Translations under genes and position numbers: made by a program | IMG/VR virus record: IMGVR_UViG_3300044701_002494 | Location: 32,007-96,006 of that record | Length of the DNA stretch: 64,000 nucleotides | Reading direction: 5' to 3' (one strand) | From: a virus | In this document: in pieces, positions 16,639 through 24,144 of the stretch | Position numbering within the stretch: position 1 is the stretch's first letter | How the letters are laid out: each line of letters begins with the position of its first letter | The notes under the pieces: model-generated | What the model saw: the letters and a program-made list of their open reading frames with translations, nothing else | Told to the model about the DNA's origin: nothing | Database searches by the model: none

Positions 16639-16663
16639 CTGCTTCTATTTTGGTTGGCATTAC

Positions 16664-16671
16664 TATTTATA
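16664..16671 (-). promoter_or_regulatory. T4-type late promoter box TATAAATA
   Basis: TATAAATAG on the minus strand lies just after the hairpin at 16681-16698 and 26 bases before the GIY-YIG ATG. A second copy lies at 16733-16740, before the hairpin. Confidence 0.6.
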
Positions 16672-16675
16672 ATAA

Positions 16676-16698
16676 AATAGGGTAGATTTCTCTACCCA
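16676..16698 (-). terminator. Intrinsic terminator after the tube-like gene
   Basis: The minus strand forms GGGTAGA, loop GAAA, TCTACCC, then a T-rich stretch (TATTTTATT). It ends the structural-gene transcript before the GIY-YIG promoter. Confidence 0.7.
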
Positions 16699-16744
16699 TC
16701 TCTAAAAAGCGCCAACCAATTAGAGCAAAATTATTTATAAAGAT

Positions 16745-17290
16745 TCATAAAGGATTTCCATCAGTTCCTAGAATATTATATACAGTATACTTGAAAGTTA
16801 CCTCTGCTGTAAAGTATTGAATGTCAGTTTGTGTTGCATCAAATTCTAAAGATGATAAAGAAAAGGGAAATAAATCTTTAAATTTTATAATTGATATTGT
16901 ATTGAAATTACTATTTAAAATGTAAAGACTTCCGTCACTAAATGCTTCTTTTGAATCTTGAACTCCATTTTCTGTAATTAAATCTCTATATTGCTGTGTT
17001 GTTTCTGGGAAACCCAAACCAGTAATCCAATTATGTATTGACACATAATTTTCCATATTTTCATCAACTAAAAATCTAATGTTCAAATCACCATAAGTTG
17101 GTTTTGTTCCTGGAACATCAAGATCCTTAAGGTATGATGGTTGAATAACAGATGTTAAAGAAATCTCTGGAATTCTAGCTGAATTGCAAAAAAATCCAAC
17201 CTTAGGATATTTTGCAATGGTAAGTTTAAATCCTACAGGAGAAAGAAAATTTCTATTTGCAATTTGATTTGGAAAATTACAATTCGCCAT
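16745..17290 (-). CDS. Tail-tube-like virion protein (possible tube initiator), 181 aa
   Basis: The protein reads NFLSPVGFKLTIAKYPKVGF early on, then SARIPEISL and YGDLNIRFLVDE, a layout I associate with T4 gp19-superfamily tube proteins such as the baseplate-tube initiators gp48 and gp54. The main tube protein gp19 is encoded separately at 23535-24125, so this is probably a paralogue capping the baseplate or tail. The ATG shares a base with the stop of the RlpA-like gene (TAATG). Exact identity is uncertain. Confidence 0.78.
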   Translation of the reverse strand: MANCNFPNQIANRNFLSPVGFKLTIAKYPKVGFFCNSARIPEISLTSVIQPSYLKDLDVPGTKPTYGDLNIRFLVDENMENYVSIHNWITGLGFPETTQQYRDLITENGVQDSKEAFSDGSLYILNSNFNTISIIKFKDLFPFSLSSLEFDATQTDIQYFTAEVTFKYTVYNILGTDGNPL

Positions 17291-17712
17291 TATTTTTTCT
17301 TAGTTGGAACTATTTTTGGAATATTCATATTCACTTTAACTCCTAAATCAGGAATTTTTGGTTTTGGTTTTTCTTTTGGTATTGGTGTAACATCAAGATC
17401 TCTTACACCAAACTGTTTATAATCTTTATATCCAAGATCTTTTGTTGTTTGTGTAGTTAAGTCAAATTTACGATCTCCGTGATATGGACCCCTATCAACA
17501 ACAGGTGCAACAACAGATCTGCCGCTTTTAGGATCGGTAATTTTTACTTTGCTTCCCAATGGCAATGTTTTATGAGCAACTCCCCTAGTTGTGGGTGATA
17601 ATTTTATACCAGAAGCAGTTGGATTTCCATATAATCCTGGACCATAAGAACTTGTTGATACTATTGCACCAAAAGGAATTGCTTCTTTTAAAAATTCCTT
17701 AAAAGTTTTCAT
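17290..17712 (-). CDS. RlpA-like protein with T4-type capsid-targeting start
   Basis: The 140-residue protein has an RlpA-like double-psi beta-barrel: YGNPTASGIKLSP, AHKTLPLGSKVKI, and VVDRGPYHGDRKFDLT with a conserved Asp. Bacterial RlpA proteins act on peptidoglycan. The C-terminus is a Pro/Lys-rich tail. The first 11 residues, MKTFKEFLKEA, closely match the targeting peptide of T4 internal proteins and contain LKE followed by A, the gp21 cleavage pattern, so cleavage after Glu10 is predicted. I infer a head-packaged, possibly injected, cell-wall-active protein. It lies just after gp23, with a terminator between. Confidence 0.85.
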   Translation of the reverse strand: MKTFKEFLKEAIPFGAIVSTSSYGPGLYGNPTASGIKLSPTTRGVAHKTLPLGSKVKITDPKSGRSVVAPVVDRGPYHGDRKFDLTTQTTKDLGYKDYKQFGVRDLDVTPIPKEKPKPKIPDLGVKVNMNIPKIVPTKKK

Positions 17713-17734
17713 TCTTTTTTATTTCTATTTAGAT

Positions 17735-17762
17735 AAAAAAAGACCCTCCCAAAGGAGGGTCT
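17735..17762 (-). terminator. Intrinsic terminator after gp23
   Basis: On the minus strand AGACCCTCC, a TTTG loop and GGAGGGTCT are followed by seven T. It limits read-through from the highly expressed capsid gene. Confidence 0.9.
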
Positions 17763-17782
17763 GATGAGTGTGTGAATTTAAA

Positions 17783-19168
17783 TCACATAAGGTTAGCAAC
17801 CTTAACTCTTCTGTAGTAAACGTTAGCGTTGGTGGTAAGAGCACCTACACCAGCGTCAATACCCTGAGCGAATGGGTTAGCAACCATACCATAACGAGTC
17901 TTAAATCCGATCTTGGGCTGGAAGGTGTTCTCTCCAACTGCACGAACCATCTGCAGAGGAACATATGGGCAGTAGAAAATACCTGCATCATATGGGCTAG
18001 AACCCTTATATCCAACAACGTAGAACTGGTTAGCAGCAACGTTTGCAGAATATGGATCAATATAAACGCGATACTTACCTTGGAGAACACCAGCAAAGGT
18101 GTTACCAGTGTCATCAACGTTCAGGTTAGCGTTGAGAGCTGGGGTGTAATCGAGAACACCAGCCATTGCAAGTGCTGAAGCAACGTCAGCAGAGCAAAGG
18201 ATAGTGTTGCCCTTTCCTCTACGAGTTTGCTGTGCAATTGCGTTTGCATCACGCTCGATTTGGAAAATAAGACCCTTGAACTTCTCAACAGACCAACGAC
18301 CGTTAGAGTCAACGTCGAGGTCAAAAGTTCCTGCGGTAGCAGTATTTACTTGAGCACCAGGCTTAGCAACCTTATAGATTGTTCTGATAACTTCACGGTT
18401 AATTTCAGCAAGAATTTCAGTGCTGAGGATGTTAGCAAGCTCAGCTTCTGCATTCAGACCATGAATTGCTTTCAGATCCTGAGCAAGCTCAAGGCTGTAT
18501 TCTGCTTTCAGAGCACGACTCTTAGCAGTAACAGTAACCTTCTCGATTGAGAAAGCCATCTGGTTGAACTGATCAGATTCGCCAAGCGATTCTGCATTGT
18601 CAGTTCTCATACCCTGACCAACATTATATGCTTGTTGGTTGGCGTTGGTAGCATCAAGGATTGAAGGGTTGCTGCCAGCTTGTGCAGTAGTACCCATACC
18701 AACAGTGCCATTTGTCCATCCTTCGGTTTGATCGAACGATGCACTCTGACCAGAGAATGCCGAATCTACTTCATTGTAGAAGGTTTCGGTTCCAGACTGG
18801 TTGGTATAACGTGAACGCATTGCGAAGATCAGTCCGGTAGGACCGTTCATTGGTTGAACGCCACAAAGATCGTAAGCGATCAGATTGGGCATTGAGCGGC
18901 GAATTAAGGAAATTAGAACAGGGTCGAAACCTTGCATTGCGCCAGTTGAAGCACCACTTAGACCTGTACCAGATCCAGTTGAAGTACTGGTGAAGTTGGT
19001 TGGTGCCTCGTAAAGAAACTCACGCTCTTCGCGGAGTGCTCTCTCTTGGTTTTCGAGCAGAATAGCGGTTACAGCTCTACGATGAGAATCTTTGATTGAA
19101 TCAAGACCTTCATAGTCAAGGAGCGGTGCCCACTTCTCCTGCAGTTGTTCGGTATTGAACATTTGCAT
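17783..19168 (-). CDS. 23: Major capsid protein gp23
   Basis: The 461-residue protein begins MQMFNTEQLQEKWAPLLDYE and has the T4-like capsid fold pattern, including LIAYDLCGVQPMNGPTGLIF and KSRALKAEYSLELAQDLKAI. It forms the hexamers of the head shell. At residues 52-55 the sequence LYE followed by A fits the gp21 protease site, so the N-terminal 54 residues are likely removed on maturation. Upstream lies the scaffold gp22, downstream a strong terminator. Confidence 0.98.
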   Translation of the reverse strand: MQMFNTEQLQEKWAPLLDYEGLDSIKDSHRRAVTAILLENQERALREEREFLYEAPTNFTSTSTGSGTGLSGASTGAMQGFDPVLISLIRRSMPNLIAYDLCGVQPMNGPTGLIFAMRSRYTNQSGTETFYNEVDSAFSGQSASFDQTEGWTNGTVGMGTTAQAGSNPSILDATNANQQAYNVGQGMRTDNAESLGESDQFNQMAFSIEKVTVTAKSRALKAEYSLELAQDLKAIHGLNAEAELANILSTEILAEINREVIRTIYKVAKPGAQVNTATAGTFDLDVDSNGRWSVEKFKGLIFQIERDANAIAQQTRRGKGNTILCSADVASALAMAGVLDYTPALNANLNVDDTGNTFAGVLQGKYRVYIDPYSANVAANQFYVVGYKGSSPYDAGIFYCPYVPLQMVRAVGENTFQPKIGFKTRYGMVANPFAQGIDAGVGALTTNANVYYRRVKVANLM

Positions 19169-19215
19169 TTGATTTTACCTCTTTAAAAATTTAAGTTTGA
19201 CCTATGATTTAAAAA

Positions 19216-20388
19216 TCACTTTTTAGAAGCTCTGCTGAGAACTGATAGATATGCCCCCATTGAACCCTCAATTGGTTGAGGATTTAATGTAGTTTCCTCA
19301 GAAAGATTTTCAGCAGTATTTCTTTGAGTACCAGCAGTTCTGGTTGGGAAATATGATTCCCTTAGAGTTACTAGTTTCTCACGATAGTTCTCTTCACCAT
19401 CAAACTCAACATTTTCAGCAAGAGAAGCGAGTTTGTCCTTCTGAGAAAGTGCAAGACCCTCAGCGACATCTGCAAAGATTACATCAGCAACAGACTCTGC
19501 TAATCTTCTATTTAGAGCAACGTTTCTTTCGATTTGCTCGTTGAGTTTTTCTTCCATTTCATCAAGTTTATCTACCATACTCTCGATTACATCATATCTA
19601 TCTTCAGGGATTGTTACATAATGATCTTCAAAAAGTTGCTTCATTCCATTGAGGAATGACTCAGTCATTTCAGTCTTAAGACCGTGCTCAACTGCAAGTG
19701 CATTCTCTTGAATCCACTCATCAGCAACATACTCAAGGTATGCATCAACACGATCAGTTAAACTTTCTTTAATATCTTGTAGTTCTTCTACAAGAGCAAC
19801 AGCATATGATTCTTCAAGTTGCTCTTTGATTTCCGAAACTTTTGAGCGAATTGCTGCTTCAAAAATAGTGCGTGCTTTCTCTTGGAATTCCTCGGAAAGA
19901 TCTTCACCGGCAAGAAGAGCATTTACATCTTCTTCGATGTCAAAGTTTTCTTTAACTTCTTTCTCATCCTCTTCATCCTCATCCTCTTCCTCCTCATCCT
20001 CTTCCTCTTCTTCTTTCTTTTTAGCTTCTGCTACAACCTCTTCCCCATCCTCAGAAACTTCATCTTCAGAAACTTCGTCTTCGACAAGTTCATCTTCGTC
20101 TTCGACTTCTTCTTTAGCAAGAGTATGCATTGGTTCAGCAGCAGATGCCTTAGCATTAACAACATCTCTTACTTGAGCAAGAGTTGCTCCAGGAGTTTTT
20201 AATTCTGCTGAAGAATCATCTGGACGATAATTTTCTGGAGTAGGACCACCTAAATCTTCCCAACCACCAGTTTGTCCTGGAGTAGCAACTCCAGAAGCAT
20301 TTTGGGCAATGTTATGCATTGGTTCGGCAGGTGCAGCCCCTTTGGTTACTACGTTTTCCATTTCTTGTAAATTTCTACCAACGGACAT
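19216..20388 (-). CDS. 22: Prohead scaffold protein gp22
   Basis: The 390-residue protein is highly charged and mostly helical, with a very acidic stretch near residues 110-145, as expected of the internal scaffold that shapes the prohead and is later degraded by gp21. EPMHNIA and EPMHTLA are repeated near the N-terminus. It sits between gp21 and gp23 as in T4. A TATAAATA box lies 33 bases upstream of the ATG. Confidence 0.93.
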   Translation of the reverse strand: MSVGRNLQEMENVVTKGAAPAEPMHNIAQNASGVATPGQTGGWEDLGGPTPENYRPDDSSAELKTPGATLAQVRDVVNAKASAAEPMHTLAKEEVEDEDELVEDEVSEDEVSEDGEEVVAEAKKKEEEEEDEEEEDEDEEDEKEVKENFDIEEDVNALLAGEDLSEEFQEKARTIFEAAIRSKVSEIKEQLEESYAVALVEELQDIKESLTDRVDAYLEYVADEWIQENALAVEHGLKTEMTESFLNGMKQLFEDHYVTIPEDRYDVIESMVDKLDEMEEKLNEQIERNVALNRRLAESVADVIFADVAEGLALSQKDKLASLAENVEFDGEENYREKLVTLRESYFPTRTAGTQRNTAENLSEETTLNPQPIEGSMGAYLSVLSRASKK

Positions 20389-20420
20389 TTGTTTTAGATT
20401 GTGAATATTTAATCTATATT

Positions 20421-20428
20421 TATTTATA
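20421..20428 (-). promoter_or_regulatory. T4-type late promoter box TATAAATA for gp22/gp23
   Basis: TTTATAAATAAATATAG on the minus strand contains the late box, 33 bases before the gp22 ATG and overlapping the end of the gp21 leader region. Confidence 0.75.
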
Positions 20429-20430
20429 AA

Positions 20431-21081
20431 TTATAGATTTGAAAGAAATTCTTGGAACAATTGAACTTTATGTTCTTGAAGAATTCTTTCATCAACTAGA
20501 GTATTAATTCTACGCTTTGTTGACTCTACAAATTGCTCACGGAGAATTCCGCCATCCCAAATCCATTCCTTTCCTTCCATAATTCCCTGAACAAATGCAT
20601 CAGGAGCAGAAGGATCGGCAACAATATCAGCAGCAGTTGCTAACATAAAATCTTCACCAACGATCTTATGACCTTCATTGGTTATTTTAAGTGAGCCTAC
20701 ACCACGAGAAGAAACACCAAGACAAACTCCTTCACTGATAAGAGATTTTGCAATCTTACCCATTGGTGTTTCAAGAAGTTTTGCTTTTCCAATAAAGTTG
20801 TTACCATCTCTATAAAGCTCACAAATTTTATGTGAAACACGATCAAGATTTACGGTAGGTCCATCAGGGTGTCCAAGTTCTCCAAGAGCACGACCTTTTA
20901 CAACAAAATTTTCATTATAACGATTTACTTCTCTTTCCATAACAGAAAGAGGATACATTCTACCATTTCTGTTAACTTGTTCTGCTTGCAAGAAAATGCC
21001 TTTGATATAGCACTGTTTATTAGTGCCTTTACCTTCGGTAATAAATTCTACTTTTTGAATTTCTTCTGTGATGAGTTTCAT
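20431..21081 (-). CDS. 21: Prohead maturation protease gp21
   Basis: The 216-residue serine protease has the herpesvirus-like prohead protease layout: GRMYPLSVMEREVNRY near 40, His71 in LGELGHPDGP and the catalytic serine in LGVSSRG near 124. It cleaves gp22, gp23 and internal proteins at (L/I)xE sites; candidate sites are seen in gp23, the RlpA-like protein and the 102-residue protein. All catalytic motifs are intact. Confidence 0.97.
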   Translation of the reverse strand: MKLITEEIQKVEFITEGKGTNKQCYIKGIFLQAEQVNRNGRMYPLSVMEREVNRYNENFVVKGRALGELGHPDGPTVNLDRVSHKICELYRDGNNFIGKAKLLETPMGKIAKSLISEGVCLGVSSRGVGSLKITNEGHKIVGEDFMLATAADIVADPSAPDAFVQGIMEGKEWIWDGGILREQFVESTKRRINTLVDERILQEHKVQLFQEFLSNL

Positions 21082-21083
21082 TT

Positions 21084-21611
21084 TTATTCGGAAACTAATT
21101 GAACTACTTCTGATATACTTATACTTGTTGCAGTGCTTGCTGCAAGTGCAGCAACTTTTACACTTCTAGATACTGTTGCACCAGTTACTGTAATGACACC
21201 AACTACCGATGAGGTATTTGCTGCGATTGTTATTGAAGAATCAGTTGCGGATGTAATTTCTTGGTGAACTGTATTAATTCCAGAAGGTTGTGCATTTTCA
21301 ATGGTAACATAATCACCAATCAAGAAAGGATTTCCTGCATTGTTTGAAAAAGTAATTACTGTGCTTGTTCCAGTTGTAATTCCAGAAATTTGTTGCCTAG
21401 CAATTCTTTCTTTTATAACTTCAGCATTATATGGCGGTATATGAAAAGAATCTGATGTTACTGTAGGATTTGAACCAATATCTACATAAACTGATGTTAA
21501 TCCTGTAGAAACTCTAATATATCCACTTTTTAATGCAATAGGATTACTAGTCGCAGCTACAGATACTGTGGGAGAAATTGCACCTACATTTTGAACTATT
21601 TTAATTGCCAT
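21084..21611 (-). CDS. Probable virion protein, 175 aa, between gp21 and a core-like gene
   Basis: The Ser/Thr/Val-rich, beta-type protein (MAIKIVQNVGAISPTVSVAA, VITFSNNAGNPFLIGDYVTI) lacks enzyme motifs and looks like a head decoration or fibre-type beta protein. It lies in the head operon between the 55-residue gene (1-bp overlap, TAATG) and gp21. A structural role is inferred from context and composition. Confidence 0.78.
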   Translation of the reverse strand: MAIKIVQNVGAISPTVSVAATSNPIALKSGYIRVSTGLTSVYVDIGSNPTVTSDSFHIPPYNAEVIKERIARQQISGITTGTSTVITFSNNAGNPFLIGDYVTIENAQPSGINTVHQEITSATDSSITIAANTSSVVGVITVTGATVSRSVKVAALAASTATSISISEVVQLVSE

Positions 21612-21778
21612 TATTCAGCATCTCCTTCGTTTGAATTATCTCCAAACATAATATTTGCAACCTCTGGACGAAGATAATTAATTCTATCTGCCGCTTTAGC
21701 AAATAAAATATTTTTAATGCCGTCAGAAATTTCTGAGGCACTACTGTCAGTTGCAATCAAATCGATAAGATCTTCCAT
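21611..21778 (-). CDS. Small prohead-core-like protein, 55 aa
   Basis: The ORF begins MEDLIDLIATDSSASEISD and contains IKNILFAKAADRINYLRPEV, then an acidic tail. This helical pattern resembles small core proteins found between gp20 and gp21 in T4-like phages (T4 gp67/gp68 position). It overlaps the next gene by one base, and a late box lies 25 bases upstream. The core-protein role is inferred. Confidence 0.75.
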   Translation of the reverse strand: MEDLIDLIATDSSASEISDGIKNILFAKAADRINYLRPEVANIMFGDNSNEGDAE

Positions 21779-21802
21779 AAATTATTTTTACAAATATGAA
21801 AC

Positions 21803-21810
21803 TATTTATA
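21803..21810 (-). promoter_or_regulatory. T4-type late promoter box TATAAATA
   Basis: TATAAATAG on the minus strand, overlapping the last codons of gp20, is 25 bases before the ATG of the 55-residue gene. Confidence 0.65.
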
Positions 21811-23503
21811 TTTTGCCACCTTTAGGTTCTGGCAACTCTACTTGAGATACATCTACAGATGGTTCTATAGGAACTTCTCCACCAGCACCTTGCTCTATTG
21901 CTTGACCTGCACCTTCTCCACCACCGGGAGGTAATGGATTACCCATTTCATCTACTGGGGCATTTGGATCTGGAAGTATTCCTTTTGAAATTTCATCTTC
22001 AATTTGCCCATCAATGTCAATGATTTCAGAGTCAGTTTGGCGAAGAATTTTCTTACGAACGTATTCAGTTGAAAAATATTTTCCAATGTATGGTTCAGCA
22101 GTTGTCAAAAGCGTCAATCGGTTTGTAAGAATTTCTGCTTCTTTAAGTTCAGAAAAATGATTATCATACAGAAAATCATATTGAATATGATCTTCCATTT
22201 TTTCCCAATCATCTGGAGAAACAATATTCTTCAAAATAAGTTGAGTTCTTAACATATCGTTAAACATCAACGCAAATCTTTTTCTAAGTCTCCCAACAAA
22301 TTTGGAAAATTTTAATTCATCTCTTAGAATTTCTGACGATCTTCCAAGATTAAATCCATCTCCACCACCAGCAATTCTTGTTTCAGGAACACCTAATGCA
22401 CGATATAATTTTTTTTGAAAATATTCAATATCAGCAAGTTCTCCTAGATTTTGACCTCCTGGGAGAGTTGTGATCTCTGTTCCTCTACCACCCTCTCTTC
22501 TGGGCAGCCAAAAATCTTCAAGCATAGACATATATTTTCTATCATCACGAATTTCTCCAGTATTTGCGTCATAAACTAATTTGTTACGATAACGACTCAT
22601 AACTTCTTTCAAATATTGTTCTGCCTTTACTTTAGGTAGATTTCCAACATCAATGTAAAAAATACGACGCTCTGGTGCTCTAGATAATCTATAAATTACA
22701 AGAGAGTCTTCAATCATTCTTAATTGATTGAGAGCTTTAATTGCCTTGTGGAGATATGAAAGGACCGTTCCTTTATTTCTATCAACTAATCCGGAAGTGC
22801 AATATGTTATAGAGTCTTTAGCAATCTTAATGGAACCTTTTGAAGAACCACTCAAAGAACCCATTGGATAATTTGGTGCTGGTGAGTAAATAAAATACTC
22901 TTCAATTTCCGAATAAGATAAATCTGTATTTGTCGAATTAATATTATTTGGTAGTTTACTTCCAATGATATTATTACCCTTATCGTTCGACCTAATTTCT
23001 TGTCGAACGTGTTTCATTTTCATTGGATCAATATATCTCAACTCCTTTATCCCTTCTTCAGGTTTTTTAGTGTCAATTACCTTTAGATAGTATAACCTTC
23101 CATCAATATACCAATTTCTAAAAATTTCGTGCGATTTTCTATCAAAGTCTAACATTTCTTTGATAGATCTAAACTCATTTCTAATAATTGTTTTGAGTTT
23201 TTCACTAGCATTTAAATTAGTTAATTCAATTTCAACAGGAGAGTCATATAAGTCACTTACAATTGCTTCATTTACAACGTCTTCAATTGCACCATCACAC
23301 TCTGGGTGTAAAGCCATTTCACGGTAGCGGCGCATTAAATCAAACTCAGTTCTATAGACACCTTCAATATCTACATATTGTCCATAAAATCCAGATTGAA
23401 TATAATAATCAACCCCGTCCTCATCTGATGGTGGAACGGGGGAAATTATAGATTTGGATTTTTCTTCTTTATTTTCAATCGAAAAACCAAAGAGTCTCGC
23501 CAT
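21806..23503 (-). CDS. 20: Portal protein gp20
   Basis: The 565-residue protein matches the T4-like portal: EGVYRTEFDLMRRYREMALH, then AIEDVVNEAIV, RAPERRIFYIDVGNLPK and GGGDGFNLGRSSEI. The dodecameric portal is the DNA gateway, binds the terminase and nucleates head assembly. It is downstream of gp19 and upstream of the core genes, as in T4. Length is normal and no defects are seen. Confidence 0.97.
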   Translation of the reverse strand: MARLFGFSIENKEEKSKSIISPVPPSDEDGVDYYIQSGFYGQYVDIEGVYRTEFDLMRRYREMALHPECDGAIEDVVNEAIVSDLYDSPVEIELTNLNASEKLKTIIRNEFRSIKEMLDFDRKSHEIFRNWYIDGRLYYLKVIDTKKPEEGIKELRYIDPMKMKHVRQEIRSNDKGNNIIGSKLPNNINSTNTDLSYSEIEEYFIYSPAPNYPMGSLSGSSKGSIKIAKDSITYCTSGLVDRNKGTVLSYLHKAIKALNQLRMIEDSLVIYRLSRAPERRIFYIDVGNLPKVKAEQYLKEVMSRYRNKLVYDANTGEIRDDRKYMSMLEDFWLPRREGGRGTEITTLPGGQNLGELADIEYFQKKLYRALGVPETRIAGGGDGFNLGRSSEILRDELKFSKFVGRLRKRFALMFNDMLRTQLILKNIVSPDDWEKMEDHIQYDFLYDNHFSELKEAEILTNRLTLLTTAEPYIGKYFSTEYVRKKILRQTDSEIIDIDGQIEDEISKGILPDPNAPVDEMGNPLPPGGGEGAGQAIEQGAGGEVPIEPSVDVSQVELPEPKGGKI

Positions 23504-23534
23504 TTTATAATTCTAGTTTGTTATGATATATTAT

Positions 23535-24125
23535 TTAGTTAATGTCTGCACCACCAGCATTTGCAGCATTACCTTTAATCGCTTCCCACCAGTGAACTTG
23601 TAGTTCAACAGGAAACTCTTGAATACTTTCATTTCCATAATCAAGAGGAATACTTCCAACACTAGTTGGAAAAACATCATAGAAATGATATGCTCTTAGA
23701 GTTTCTCCAGTACGATCTAATTGATAAACAAAAGCATCTGCTTGGTAAGCGGCTGGATCCGTAACACCTGTATTATCGGAAAGGCGATTAATTTTATTCA
23801 TCCAATTTTCAAAAGCAGAACGAATTGAAAAATCGGTGTCATTAATGATTGTAATAGTCCAAGTTTCAAAAGTTCTATCTCCAGCAACTTTAAGAGTTCT
23901 ACCTCTAAATGCAACTTCAATTGAAGATACATTTGATGCTGGAAGAGCAGCTGCTTTGACTAGAAATCTTGATTTGTCAAGAATTTCGGAATCAACTTTT
24001 GCAATGTCTGGAAATGAGAGAACAACTTCAAAAAGATTGCTTCTTGTACCTCCACCAGTTAGCTTACTTTTGAAGTCAGTAATCTTTCTTAAAGGTGGTG
24101 GATTGATTTGATTTCTGGTTGCCAT
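23535..24125 (-). CDS. 19: Tail tube protein gp19
   Basis: The 196-residue protein contains the tube-family sequence NLFEVVLSFPDI, FLVKAAALPASN and GDRTFETWTITIINDTDFSI. It polymerises into the hollow inner tail tube through which DNA passes. It is between gp18 and gp20, as in T4, and probably co-transcribed with gp18. Confidence 0.95.
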   Translation of the reverse strand: MATRNQINPPPLRKITDFKSKLTGGGTRSNLFEVVLSFPDIAKVDSEILDKSRFLVKAAALPASNVSSIEVAFRGRTLKVAGDRTFETWTITIINDTDFSIRSAFENWMNKINRLSDNTGVTDPAAYQADAFVYQLDRTGETLRAYHFYDVFPTSVGSIPLDYGNESIQEFPVELQVHWWEAIKGNAANAGGADIN

Positions 24126-24144
24126 AGTTCTTTAAACCTCTAAA

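Noticed and set aside
19826-20202. Ser-rich and Phe-rich plus-strand frames
   Set aside because: They are the reverse reading of the acidic Glu/Asp stretch in gp22.
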